Shown: positions 37,979-46,015, counted from the first letter of the stretch. The stretch is 64,000 nucleotides of DNA from Planctomycetota bacterium (GCA_012514895.1 JAAYZK010000188.1:1-64000), one strand, 5' to 3'. Translations and numbers: made by a program. Notes: generated by a model from the sequence alone, not told the origin.

Positions 37979-38985
37979 TTCTGCTGGACGAAGGTCAGGA
38001 GCTTCTCGCGGACCTCGCAGCGGAGGGCCCAGGCGGCCGAAGCGTCGTCGGCGCTCATGATGGCGCGGATCTCCATGGTGCGGTCCGTCGCGTCGGTGAC
38101 CTGCAGGGAGCTGACCCGGCGGTTCCAGTGCGCCGAACCCTGGAGGATCCGGTCCAGTTCCTCGCGGAGGGCCTGGACGGGGACCGTGTAGTCCACGTGG
38201 ATCTTGACGGCGCCGATGATCTCGCTGGTCGCGCGGGTCCAGTTCTGGAAGGGCTTGTCGATGAAGTAGGTGATCGGCAGCACGAGCCGCCGCAGGTCCC
38301 AGATCCGCACGACCACGTAGGTCAGCGTGATCTCCTCGATGCGCCCCCATTCGCCCTCGACGATGACCACGTCGTCGATGCGGATGGGCTGGGCCAGGGC
38401 GATCTGGATGCCCGCCAGCAGGTTGCCCAGCGTCTTCTGGGCGGCGAAGCCCGCGACGATGCCGATGATGCCCGCCGACGCCAGCAGGCTGACGCCCAAC
38501 TGGCGGACGGCGTCGAACGTCGTCAGCGCCGTGGCGAACGCCACGACGATGACGGTGACCGCGGCGATGCGGCCCAGGACGCGCAGGTGGGTGTGGATCT
38601 TCCGCGCGTGGAGGTTGTCGGCGACGTCGACGCGGAAACGCTGGTTGGCCAGGTCCATCAGGGCCCGGACCAGGGCCAGCAGGGCCCAGGCCGACACGGC
38701 GATCATCGCCAGGGCCCAGAAGTGTTCGAGCGTGAAGTCGGCCCCCGGGGTCTCGGACGTCACGTCCGGCATGCCCAGGCGGGCGAACAGCAGGACCACC
38801 CCGGCCGCGACCGGGGCGCCGCAGCAGCGCAGCACCGTGTGGCCGACGCGGCTGCGGCGTTCGGTCAGCACGCGGCGCAGCACGGCCCAGCCGACCAGGG
38901 CGACCAGGGCCCCGGCCGCCGACCACGCCGCCACGGGCCCGAAGGTCCCGGCGATCCACGGCCGTAGGTGGAGCAGCGCGTTCAT
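37936..38985 (-). CDS. mscS: Mechanosensitive ion channel of the MscS family
   Basis: A 349-residue membrane channel expected to open on hypo-osmotic shock and release small solutes. At least four hydrophobic helices lie in the first 200 residues. The pore-lining helix and following segment are recognisable in SLLASAGIIGIVAGFAAQKTLGNLLAG, shown here by its parts GIIGIVAGFAAQ and LGNLLAGIQIA. The beta domain follows at IRIDDVVIVEGEWGRIEEITL. The C-terminal alpha/beta cage domain ends the protein. It lies 12 bases after treT and is probably co-transcribed, so a trehalose synthase and a solute release valve are made together. Its 3' end overlaps treZ. Confidence 0.9.
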   Translation of the reverse strand: MNALLHLRPWIAGTFGPVAAWSAAGALVALVGWAVLRRVLTERRSRVGHTVLRCCGAPVAAGVVLLFARLGMPDVTSETPGADFTLEHFWALAMIAVSAWALLALVRALMDLANQRFRVDVADNLHARKIHTHLRVLGRIAAVTVIVVAFATALTTFDAVRQLGVSLLASAGIIGIVAGFAAQKTLGNLLAGIQIALAQPIRIDDVVIVEGEWGRIEEITLTYVVVRIWDLRRLVLPITYFIDKPFQNWTRATSEIIGAVKIHVDYTVPVQALREELDRILQGSAHWNRRVSSLQVTDATDRTMEIRAIMSADDASAAWALRCEVREKLLTFVQQNYPDALPRLRIEQP

Positions 38986-38997
38986 GGGGTGGCGGGG

Positions 38998-40266
38998 CTA
39001 CTTGTGAGGCCGGGCGATGGCTTCGACCTCCGGATCGGGTTCCAGCATCGCCTGCTCGATCTGGTGGTTCTCGCGCACGTGGAAGTGCACCTCGAACGAG
39101 TTGAGCAGGTCGATGTACTGTTCCAGCAGGCGGGTCAGCAGGAACTTCCTGCGGACCGTTTCCCGGGCGGCCTCGCCCATGCGGGCGCGCAGGCCGTCGT
39201 CCTTGAGCAGTTGGACGATCCGGCCGGCGGCCTCGGTCGTCGAGGCCACCAGATAGCCGTTGATCCCGTCGCGGATCTGGTAGCGGATGCCGCCGACCTT
39301 TCCGCCGATGACGGGCGTGCCCTTCCACATGGCCTCGGCGACCGTCAGGCCGAACCCTTCGCGCAGGGACTTCTGCAGCACCACCGCCGCCCGCCGCTGC
39401 AGGGCGTTGACCAGCAGGCTGTTCTCCTGGTGGATGATGAGGATGCGTTCGGACTGCTGGCTGAGCAGCGACTCGTAGATCGCCTGGCCTTCCGGGTCGT
39501 CGGTCGCCGGCGCGCCGACGAGCACCAGCGTGGCGTCCACGTCCCGCTGGGCGATGCGGAACGCCTCGATCACCCCGTTGGGGTCCTTCCACCGGTCGAA
39601 CCGCGACACCTGCGCCACCAGGGGCAGGTCGGTGGGGATGTTGTACTTGGCCAGGATCGCGTCGATGTGCTCTTCGCCCAGCGGCACGTTGGTCATGCTG
39701 AACGGATCGATCGCCGGCATGAAGAAGAACTGCGGGGGATGGATGTCCTGCTCGTAGTCCGGGATCGACACGATGACCGCCTGGTACTGGTCGATGAACC
39801 GCCGCAGGTACTTCCACAGGGCCATGTTCGGGCTGGTGAGGTCGATGTGGCACCGCCAGATCCACGGCCGCGACTGCGGGTACGACTCGATCAGCGGCAA
39901 CGGCTGGGGGTCGTGCACGACCACGAAGTCGTGGTGCAGGTGGTTGCGGACGGCGTTCTCGCGGTTGACCTGCTCGTAGACCCACTTGGGGTGTTCCAGC
40001 AGCTCGATCTCCGCGCCCTGGATGGCGTTGTGGACCGACTTGGTGAACGCGAAGAAGTCCGGGTTGCCCTGGATGATCCGCCACTCGGTCTTGATCTCCA
40101 GGTTGTTCATCAGGATGCTCAGGGGCGCCAGCATCGTCGCGACGCCCCCGCCGTAGTACGTCGAACTCATGTGCACGACCTCGCGGTCGTGCAGCGGCCT
40201 GGCCTTCTTCCAGATCCGCTCGATGGTCTCCTCGCCGACGAACTGGGCGTATTCTTCGAAAGCCAT
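38998..40266 (-). CDS. treT: Trehalose-synthesising GT4 glycosyltransferase (TreT-like)
   Basis: A 422-residue GT-B glycosyltransferase. TreT makes trehalose from NDP-glucose and glucose in the cytoplasm. The N-terminus (VHMSSTYYGGGVATMLAPL) and the middle (VVVHDPQPLPLI, CHIDLTSPN) are characteristic of the TreT/trehalose-phosphorylase group. The C-terminal half has the GT4 donor site, QVSRFDRWKDPNGVIEAF and the E-x7-E region SLREGFGLTVAEAMWKGTPV. The start has GGAGGAGG five bases upstream, and TAGAAT (40335-40330) could be its -10. Being next to treY-treZ supports the assignment over sucrose or other GT4 activities. Direction of the reaction in the cell cannot be told. Confidence 0.85.
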   Translation of the reverse strand: MAFEEYAQFVGEETIERIWKKARPLHDREVVHMSSTYYGGGVATMLAPLSILMNNLEIKTEWRIIQGNPDFFAFTKSVHNAIQGAEIELLEHPKWVYEQVNRENAVRNHLHHDFVVVHDPQPLPLIESYPQSRPWIWRCHIDLTSPNMALWKYLRRFIDQYQAVIVSIPDYEQDIHPPQFFFMPAIDPFSMTNVPLGEEHIDAILAKYNIPTDLPLVAQVSRFDRWKDPNGVIEAFRIAQRDVDATLVLVGAPATDDPEGQAIYESLLSQQSERILIIHQENSLLVNALQRRAAVVLQKSLREGFGLTVAEAMWKGTPVIGGKVGGIRYQIRDGINGYLVASTTEAAGRIVQLLKDDGLRARMGEAARETVRRKFLLTRLLEQYIDLLNSFEVHFHVRENHQIEQAMLEPDPEVEAIARPHK

Positions 40267-40361
40267 GAAACCTCCTCCGCCCGCGGCGCGGGCCCGCGAT
40301 GCCCTGTCCGAACTGCCTGTTCCGTTGGAATTCTAGACAGGGACGCCGGGCGGGCCGATGG

Positions 40362-41597
40362 CTATCGCCGGCCGGCGAGGCGCTGGTGGGGGCGGAGGCG
40401 GGGCGGGTCGGCGGTCTGGCCGGCCCAGAATCTCAGCAGGTCGGGATCGACCGTCACGAACGCCGGCACGTGGGCCGCCACGCAGTGCAGGGCGCCGCCC
40501 AGGCGGATGAGGGAGTCGACGTTGATCGGAACGATCTGCCACGTCGGAAGCAGCCGCCTGTACAGGTCCAGCACCTGCCGCTCGACGGCCGGGTCGACGT
40601 CGGAGTAGGAGGGGACCAGCAGGACGCCGTTGGCGAAGATGACGTTGGTGTAGCTGCGCCACACGCCGTCACCGTTGGCAGGCATGGGGACGCGGTAGAC
40701 CTTCAGGGGCCCTTTGCTGGTGGGCAGCCCGCTGAGCCGTTCGGCCGCCTGCTCGAGGATGAAGGCGTTGATGGGGTCCTCGGCGGCGTCGCACTGGGCG
40801 ACGACGGCGACGTCGGGGGCCGTGAACGTCACGAACATGTCGGCGTGCTCGGTCTCCTCCCCGTCCAGCGGGCGCAGGTTGACCCAGGTCCTGACGCGGA
40901 AGAGGTACTGCAGCAGGACGCGGATGTGTTCCTCGCCGTAGCCGCGGTCGATGTTGGAGTCGACCAGGGCGCTGGTGGTGACGCACAGCCCGTCGCCGTT
41001 GTTGATGAAGTTGCCCCCGTCCAGGCGGAGCGGCACCGGCGTGGCGTCCAGGCCGAACTGCCAGCCCAGCCACGCCGGGGCGATGTCCTCGGCCGCCGCC
41101 TCGGTGTCGTAGATGCCCTGGGCGTACTCGGTGTCGATGATCTCGACGGTCCCGTCGTCCTGGCGGACGAACAGGGGGCCGAAGTCCCGGGCCCACATCG
41201 TCCGCGCCGGGCTGATCACGAAGGTCACGGCATCGGCGGGGACGCCCTTGTCGCTGAGCAGCTTGCGGGCGATCTGGCGGTGCAGGTCGCCGGGCACCAG
41301 CACGATCAGGCGCACGCGGGTGTGGGTCGCGGCGACCAGCGTGGCGAAGACCTCCCCGTGCTGGGCGATCAGTTCGCCCCCGCCGAGGATGAGGGCCGAC
41401 TGCGGCTGGAACTCGCCGGCCACGCCGGCGACCGGATCGAGAGGGGCGATCGCCTCGCGTGCGGCGGCGCCCGCGACGGGGCCGCCGGTGCGATCCGCGT
41501 CGGCCGCGAAGACCGCAAGGGCCATGCACACCGGCACAGCCAGCGCCGCCCCCAGCCGGCGCCGTCTTCCAAGGCTCATCCTGTCAGGCGTATCCAT
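40362..41597 (-). CDS. Exported agmatine deiminase-like / peptidyl-arginine deiminase family enzyme
   Basis: A 411-residue member of the guanidino-modifying superfamily (Porphyromonas-type PAD family). I start it at ATG 41597, where AAGGAA lies 6 bases upstream. The first 30 residues (basic RRRR, then LGAALAVPVCMALAVFAADA) look like a signal peptide, so the enzyme probably acts outside the cytoplasm, unlike ordinary agmatine deiminases. The catalytic set is complete: Asp138 (WARDFGPLFV), DGGNF, His251 (EHADMF) and nucleophile Cys372 (GALHCVAAHVP). Expected chemistry is hydrolysis of a guanidinium group to a ureido group with release of ammonia. It is the last gene of the five-gene operon, 61 bases after the decarboxylase. 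Substrate could be agmatine, a peptide arginine or the operon's product. Confidence 0.82.
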   Translation of the reverse strand: MDTPDRMSLGRRRRLGAALAVPVCMALAVFAADADRTGGPVAGAAAREAIAPLDPVAGVAGEFQPQSALILGGGELIAQHGEVFATLVAATHTRVRLIVLVPGDLHRQIARKLLSDKGVPADAVTFVISPARTMWARDFGPLFVRQDDGTVEIIDTEYAQGIYDTEAAAEDIAPAWLGWQFGLDATPVPLRLDGGNFINNGDGLCVTTSALVDSNIDRGYGEEHIRVLLQYLFRVRTWVNLRPLDGEETEHADMFVTFTAPDVAVVAQCDAAEDPINAFILEQAAERLSGLPTSKGPLKVYRVPMPANGDGVWRSYTNVIFANGVLLVPSYSDVDPAVERQVLDLYRRLLPTWQIVPINVDSLIRLGGALHCVAAHVPAFVTVDPDLLRFWAGQTADPPRLRPHQRLAGRR

Positions 41598-41658
41598 GGG
41601 TGTTCCTTCGGCTCCCGCCGGGCCGCGGCCCGCCGGCGCGGACGCCGCGGCCGCTCCG

Positions 41659-42975
41659 TCATTCCGCCGCGTCGAGCGGGACGACCGGCGGAATCGGCTT
41701 GATGAAGTCCTGGCGAAGGCTGTACGTGTACGCGCCCTGGCTGGGCACCAGCAGCACGTCGCCCGGCGCGATGCTTTCGCCCCAGTAGGCATACCCCCAG
41801 ATGTCGTGCGGCGTGCACAGGCAGCCGTGGACGTCGCAGGCCTGCTCGGCGAGGGCCGGGCGGGTCAGGTTGACCACGGGGAAGAAGTCGGTCTCGAACC
41901 GCTCCCAGCCGACGGCGTTGGTGCCGGCGTCGGTGATGACCAGGTCCGGCGCCTTGCGGTCGACCACGCGCATCAGCAGGTGCATCCCGTCGTTGCACAG
42001 CCAGCGGCCCGGCTCCAGGCAGATCGTCGCGCCCTCCAGCGGCAGGTGCTCGGCCGCAGCGGCGGCCAGCGCCGCCGCGAAATCCTCGATGGGCGTGCCC
42101 GCCTTCCACCATCGCCGCGGGTCGGGCAGGGCGTCGGCCGACAGCATGTGCCGCAGCGTCCCGGCGGGCGTAGCGGCGGTCTGGAGCCACTCGCCCGACT
42201 CGGGCCAGTAGCCGCCGCCGATGTCCACGAATTCCAGGGCCGACACCTGCCGGGCGGGCAGCGCCCGCAGCGTGCGGCCCAACTGGCCGAGGAAGTCCGT
42301 CTGGGCGGACGGCCGGAGGTTCCAGCTCGTGTGGAACTGCAGCCCCCGCAGGTCCACGTGTCCGCAGCGGTCCGCCTCGTCGAAGAAGCGTCCCAGGTCG
42401 GCCAGGGGGATGCCGAACTTCCGCCAGAACCCCCGCGGGTCGACCGTCAGGCGCACGCCGGCACGGACCGTCGCCCCGCGGGCGGACGCCAGGGCCTCCA
42501 GCCGGGCCAGCTCGGAGAAACTGTCGATGAGGATCGTCACCCGCCCGGCGTGCCCGACCGCCAGGGCCAGTTCCGCGTCGGTCTTGCCCGGACCGCTGAA
42601 GATGATCGACTCGGCCGGGAGGTCCAGGGCCACCTGCAGTTCGCGCCCGCTGGAGACGTCCAGCCCCAGCCCGCACGCCACCATGACAGCGGCGACGTCC
42701 GGGCAGTTGTTGCTCTTCATCGCGTAGTAGACGCGGGTCGGGCGGCCCATCGCGGCGGCGAACGCGTCGCTGAACCGCCGCGCCCGGTCGCGAAGGGCCT
42801 GGCGGTCCAGGACGTACAGCGGCGAGCCGTGGCGGCGCACCAGGGCCAGGTACGACTCGGCGCGGGCGACGTGGCGGGCCACCATCGACGCGATGGCCTC
42901 CGCCGGCACCTCCGGCAGCGGCTCGTTCATCGCAGCGGCCGCCTTGGCGAGCAGCGCGGCATGGGGATCGTTCAC
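41659..42975 (-). CDS. Fold-type III PLP-dependent decarboxylase (ornithine/arginine/DAP decarboxylase family 2)
   Basis: A 438-residue PLP enzyme with an alanine-racemase-like barrel. It starts at GTG 42975: GGAGG lies 6 bases upstream and GTGA overlaps the stop of the ATP-grasp gene, so the two are coupled. The PLP lysine is Lys87 (VYYAMKSNN). Further marks are FVDIGGGYW (phosphate loop), CLEPGRWL and the C-terminal GDVLLVPSQGAYTYS. The usual CDSxD-type motif of LysA/ODC is changed to CLCTPHD, so the substrate is likely not the standard one. It is the fourth gene of the operon. Whether it decarboxylates arginine, ornithine, lysine or a ligated product is unknown. Confidence 0.85.
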   Translation of the reverse strand: MNDPHAALLAKAAAAMNEPLPEVPAEAIASMVARHVARAESYLALVRRHGSPLYVLDRQALRDRARRFSDAFAAAMGRPTRVYYAMKSNNCPDVAAVMVACGLGLDVSSGRELQVALDLPAESIIFSGPGKTDAELALAVGHAGRVTILIDSFSELARLEALASARGATVRAGVRLTVDPRGFWRKFGIPLADLGRFFDEADRCGHVDLRGLQFHTSWNLRPSAQTDFLGQLGRTLRALPARQVSALEFVDIGGGYWPESGEWLQTAATPAGTLRHMLSADALPDPRRWWKAGTPIEDFAAALAAAAAEHLPLEGATICLEPGRWLCNDGMHLLMRVVDRKAPDLVITDAGTNAVGWERFETDFFPVVNLTRPALAEQACDVHGCLCTPHDIWGYAYWGESIAPGDVLLVPSQGAYTYSLRQDFIKPIPPVVPLDAAE

Positions 42976-44285
42976 GCCGCGTCCTCCATGACCACCTGGA
43001 CGCCGGCCAGCAGTTCCTCGCACTGGACCGCCACGGCGCGCTTGGGGTCCGGGCGGAAGATGATGAATCCCAGGACCCACAGGTCGTAATGCTCGGGCGG
43101 CAGGATGACGCGATGGCCCTTCTGGCGGATCAGCGTCACCTGGCAGACGCGGGGGTCGGCGGCGGCCTTGCGGGTGTCGATGTGGTGGATCGTGCCGCTC
43201 TGCGTGGCATGGATCCGGACAGCGACGTGGCGTTTCCACCGGTTGGCGGGCGGCAGGTGGATGGGGCGTCCTTCGGCGACGTCCAGCGCCAGGCCGATCA
43301 TGTCCACGTCGCCGGCGCGGAGGATCAGGTCCGGCAGGCAGTCCCCGCCCGGGCGAGGGGCCAGTTCGAGCATCATCGGGCCTTCGGGCGTGACGATGAA
43401 GTCCGCCATGCACACCGAGCGGCTCAGCCCCACGGCGCGGGCGGCGCGCTGGAGGACATCGGTCAGGCGGGTGCGGCCCAGGCCGCTGGGCAGGCCGGCG
43501 GGAACCTCATAGCCGTGAATCGTGCCGAACGGGCCGCGCCGCAGGCGAACCTTCTTGGCCAGCCGCACGATCCGCAGCCCCTGTTCCTCCAGCAGGAAAT
43601 CGCAGCTGTACTCGTCGCCGACGGCGTACTGCTCGGCGACGATCCGCTCGCGGGCGCCGGCGTACATGCGGTTGCCCGCCTGGCGGACCATCGCCTGCTG
43701 GATCGACGTGACGCCCGCCGCCGCCTCGTCGGGGCCGTTGCACAGGAAGACGTACTCGCTGCCCGAGCCGGTGGGGGGCTTCAGGACGCAGACGCCGCCG
43801 ACGCGCTGTTGGAAGGCGACCGCCTCGGCGGCGGTGTGGATGATGGCGCCGTCGGGGCAGGGAACATCCGCCGCCCGCCAGACGCTCTTGCACTCGAACT
43901 TGTCGCGGCACAGCTCGACGGTGTCGAGGGAGGGGTAGGGAAGCTCCAGCGCCTGGGCGAGCTTGGCCGCCAGGGCGAGGGCTTCGCAGTCGTAGCAGGT
44001 GATGCCCCCCAGGCGGATGTCGTGGCGGCGCAGATGTGCGGTCAGGGCCCGGCGGACCCGCTGGGAGTTGCGCAGATCCTCCAGCAGTTCGGTCCGCTCA
44101 TCCGGCGCCGGTTCGATCCCGCGGCTTCGCTCGGCCGGGTCGGTGACAAAGAGAGCACGCCCGGGCCACGTCCGGTCGATCCAATGGACGTAGTCCGTGG
44201 TGGTGCCGACCACGAGCACGCGCGTGTCAGGCACGGCCGCGGAGGACCTCAGTCCGGTCGGAGGCGGTGTCGGCGCCGGCGTCAT
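42972..44285 (-). CDS. ATP-grasp carboxylate-amine ligase
   Basis: A 437-residue ATP-grasp enzyme, expected to join a carboxylate (as acyl phosphate) to an amine. An N-terminal pre-ATP-grasp domain (DTRVLVVGTTTDYVHWI) leads to the CDK-like contact at CRDKFECKSVW, the glycine-rich loop VLKPPTGSGSEYVF, and the Mg/ATP residues in MMLELAPRPGGDCLPD. The C-terminal part contains a probable lid (KAAADPRVCQVTLIRQKGHRV). It belongs with stand-alone ligases of small peptides or amides such as the carnosine-synthase-like group; no carrier protein is nearby. It overlaps the GNAT gene by 59 bases and the decarboxylase by 4 bases. The substrates cannot be read from sequence. Confidence 0.85.
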   Translation of the reverse strand: MTPAPTPPPTGLRSSAAVPDTRVLVVGTTTDYVHWIDRTWPGRALFVTDPAERSRGIEPAPDERTELLEDLRNSQRVRRALTAHLRRHDIRLGGITCYDCEALALAAKLAQALELPYPSLDTVELCRDKFECKSVWRAADVPCPDGAIIHTAAEAVAFQQRVGGVCVLKPPTGSGSEYVFLCNGPDEAAAGVTSIQQAMVRQAGNRMYAGARERIVAEQYAVGDEYSCDFLLEEQGLRIVRLAKKVRLRRGPFGTIHGYEVPAGLPSGLGRTRLTDVLQRAARAVGLSRSVCMADFIVTPEGPMMLELAPRPGGDCLPDLILRAGDVDMIGLALDVAEGRPIHLPPANRWKRHVAVRIHATQSGTIHHIDTRKAAADPRVCQVTLIRQKGHRVILPPEHYDLWVLGFIIFRPDPKRAVAVQCEELLAGVQVVMEDAA

Positions 44286-45186
44286 CGTTTCGCACCTGAT
44301 ACAGAGGGCGAGGCGTCAGGTGGAACCGCTCTTTCCACCCGAAGTCGCCGCAGAGGAAATCCACCAGGTCAAAGCGCTGATGGCACGCCCAGTCCATGTG
44401 ATGGAAGTTGATTACCTTGGCGATCCCGGGCAGGGCCGGATCGGTTCCCCCGGCCAGGACCGTGTACGTGTTGCGGTACACCGCACCGATGTCGACGGCC
44501 GCGACGCGATCGCCGGCCAGGACCGTCGTGACCCGCAGCCAGCCCCGCTCGTGCAGAAAGGCCACCAGCGCCCGGAAGGACTCCAGGAACCGCCCGTCGG
44601 CGAAATACGATCGTTCCCCCAGCGACGCCAGGTTCATCTCGAAGACCCTGTCGGCGTCGCGCAGGTCGTCGTGGCGGAAGCTCAGGCCGCCGCAGGCCAG
44701 CGCATCCATCTCGCGCTGAAGTTTCTTGCGGCTCTTGCCGGAGAAGCACTCGAAGTACCTGTCGAAGCTGTAGTTGTAGTCCGGCGGTCGGAACAGATAC
44801 CCGATTTCGTCGACCGCCTCGTTCGCCGGCGCGGCGGGGAAGGACCCGGCCGTCAGGTAGCGCAGGTGCGCCGGTCGGGGGCAACCGGCGAGCAGGGCCT
44901 CGGTGACGTCGGGCGAGGCCGCGACGATGCGGTTCTGTTCCAGCCAAGTCTTGCCGTGGTAGGTCTCGCCTGGGAAGCAGCCCCAGTAGCCGTGATCCTC
45001 GATGTCGCTCAGCGCCAGCAGTCCCTGGGGGGCCGACGGGCCGCCCGGGACGATGAACAGCGGGCGGTAGCGGTAGTGCCGATGAAAGCACAGCCGCACC
45101 TCCCACAGGTCGAACAACGTGGCCGTACCCACCAGGTGCTGCCACAGACGACCGCACGTCTCGATGTTGTCAATGACAGCGACCAT
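44227..45186 (-). CDS. GNAT-fold acyl/aminoacyltransferase-like protein (BioF2/CelD type)
   Basis: A 319-residue protein resembling the double-GNAT Acetyltransf_6 group (CelD/BcsL, FemX-like). Typical segments are YFECFSGKSRKKLQREMDAL, the helix before the acceptor site, and FLESFRALVAFLHERGWLRV followed by TVLAGDRVAAVDIGAVYRNTYTVLAGG, the cofactor-binding core. Proteins of this fold transfer acyl groups from CoA or aminoacyl groups from tRNA. It lies 4 bases after the AdoMetDC-like gene and overlaps the ATP-grasp gene by 59 bases. I infer that it modifies a precursor or product of the ligase. Confidence 0.75.
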   Translation of the reverse strand: MVAVIDNIETCGRLWQHLVGTATLFDLWEVRLCFHRHYRYRPLFIVPGGPSAPQGLLALSDIEDHGYWGCFPGETYHGKTWLEQNRIVAASPDVTEALLAGCPRPAHLRYLTAGSFPAAPANEAVDEIGYLFRPPDYNYSFDRYFECFSGKSRKKLQREMDALACGGLSFRHDDLRDADRVFEMNLASLGERSYFADGRFLESFRALVAFLHERGWLRVTTVLAGDRVAAVDIGAVYRNTYTVLAGGTDPALPGIAKVINFHHMDWACHQRFDLVDFLCGDFGWKERFHLTPRPLYQVRNDDAGADTASDRTEVLRGRA

Positions 45187-45190
45187 GAAG

Positions 45191-45580
45191 CTACTTCCTC
45201 AGCGTCACATGCATTGTGCTGGACCGGCCGGCGAAGTACCGCTGGGCGAAGTCCCGGACGACGTCGGGGTCGTAGGGCTTGCAGCTGAACACGTCCAGGT
45301 AGGTGGCGTTGGTCAGGTTGGCGAAGTGGGCCGAGATCAGCGAGGTCTCGATCAACTGCACCATCGAGAAGCCGGCGACCTTCTCGTCTTCGCCGAAGTG
45401 GACCACCTGGGTCTCACCGAACCGCTTCATTTCGATGAGTTCGCACAGGTCGACCACGAACTGCTTGATGTAGTCGGCCGAGCGGATCAGGTCCGGATCG
45501 CAATCATAGATGTCGATGCTGGACGCCACTCCCCAGACGCCCTGTTCGATGGCACTCTCCTTCACGGCTTGTCCATTCAT
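45191..45580 (-). CDS. S-adenosylmethionine decarboxylase (SpeD/SpeH) homologue with altered active-site loop
   Basis: A 129-residue protein of the bacterial self-cleaving pyruvoyl AdoMetDC family, normal length. By spacing, Ser80 (IETSLISAH) matches the pyruvoyl serine, His85 the processing histidine and Cys100 (YLDVFSCKPYD) the catalytic cysteine: the 5- and 15-residue intervals of the bacterial enzyme are kept. Cleavage would give a 79-residue beta and a 50-residue alpha chain. The residue before the serine is Thr instead of Glu, and the HTWPE segment of SpeD reads HFANLTNAT. Such loop changes fit a neofunctionalised paralogue; SpeD-derived pyruvoyl ornithine and arginine decarboxylases are known. 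First gene of the operon, with AGGAG 8 bases upstream and a 4-base gap to the GNAT gene. No spermidine synthase is nearby. Confidence 0.8.
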   Translation of the reverse strand: MNGQAVKESAIEQGVWGVASSIDIYDCDPDLIRSADYIKQFVVDLCELIEMKRFGETQVVHFGEDEKVAGFSMVQLIETSLISAHFANLTNATYLDVFSCKPYDPDVVRDFAQRYFAGRSSTMHVTLRK

Positions 45581-45695
45581 CGCTACACTCCTCTGTCAGA
45601 CGGATTTGGCCCGCCTGATCTACCTGTGGGTCCGCCGTCGGCGTCCCCGGGTCTCCGTATCCCGCAGCCAGTGGCCGTCACAGGGGCGGCACACC

Positions 45696-45712
45696 CGGCG
45701 TGGTATACGCCG
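45696..45712 (-). promoter_or_regulatory. Hairpin near the 5' end of the operon leader
   Basis: CGGCGT and ACGCCG with a 5-base loop, starting about 9 bases after the predicted transcription start. The whole leader to the first gene is about 140 bases. It may protect the 5' end or have no function. Confidence 0.3.
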
Positions 45713-45731
45713 CGCCGTTAGGGGGGCGTAT

Positions 45732-45747
45732 CGCACACTGCGTGCCA
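45732..45747 (-). promoter_or_regulatory. Sigma-54 type promoter of the five-gene operon
   Basis: Read on the minus strand: TGGCAC, five bases (GCAGT), then GTGCG. The -24 element is a perfect TGGCAC and the GG-to-GC distance is exactly 10 bases, as sigma-54 requires; only the first base of the usual TTGC differs. Transcription would start near 45721. A sigma-54 activator gene lies divergently next to it. Confidence 0.65.
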
Positions 45748-45862
45748 GAGAAATGCCAGAGGCCCGAAGAAATTCGATGCGGCGGTTTCTGGGCGATCTG
45801 CGCAAAAAATGCCGACCGGTTTCCGCAGACCGGCCACCTGAACCACCCCCGAAGGGCGATCT

Positions 45863-45880
45863 TCGGTATGCAGATACCGA
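45863..45880. promoter_or_regulatory. Perfect 7-4-7 dyad, putative upstream activator site 1
   Basis: TCGGTAT-GCAG-ATACCGA. Its centre lies about 150 bases upstream of the predicted sigma-54 transcription start, a normal enhancer distance for a sigma-54 activator. Confidence 0.55.
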
Positions 45881-45910
45881 TTGTGGAGCGGCTTGGGAAC
45901 CTCCACAATC
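45879..45910. repeat. 10-bp perfect inverted repeat adjoining dyad 1
   Basis: GATTGTGGAG (45879-45888) and CTCCACAATC (45901-45910) with a 12-base loop. It overlaps dyad 1 by two bases. There is no T-run on either side, so a simple terminator is unlikely. It could be a second protein-binding site or part of an untranslated RNA. Confidence 0.5.
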
Positions 45911-45987
45911 CCTTGCAGTCCCGCCGGAGGAGCAGCCACGAAAAAACTGCTCAGGAAAGAGGAAAAGTCGCTTCCGTCCTCATGGTG

Positions 45988-46005
45988 TCGGTACGATAAT
46001 GCCGA
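45988..46005. promoter_or_regulatory. Imperfect 7-4-7 dyad, putative activator site 2
   Basis: TCGGTAC-GATA-ATGCCGA, the same layout as the perfect dyad (5 of 7 pairs). It overlaps a possible -10 of the regulator gene (GATAAT, 45995-46000), which would allow autoregulation. Confidence 0.45.
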
Positions 46006-46015
46006 AATCTGCGGT

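Noticed and set aside
36119-40084. 1,321-codon minus-strand frame over treZ, mscS and treT
   Set aside because: It crosses three clear genes on both strands and resembles no protein family.
45341-45349. Reading Thr79 of the SpeD-like protein as a replacement of the pyruvoyl serine
   Set aside because: Aligning Ser80 with the serine keeps the +5 His and +20 Cys spacing, whereas Thr79 does not; so the catalytic serine is probably kept.
45750-45757. A second TGGCA element next to the operon sigma-54 promoter
   Set aside because: No GC doublet occurs 10 bases downstream, so it is not a sigma-54 promoter by itself.
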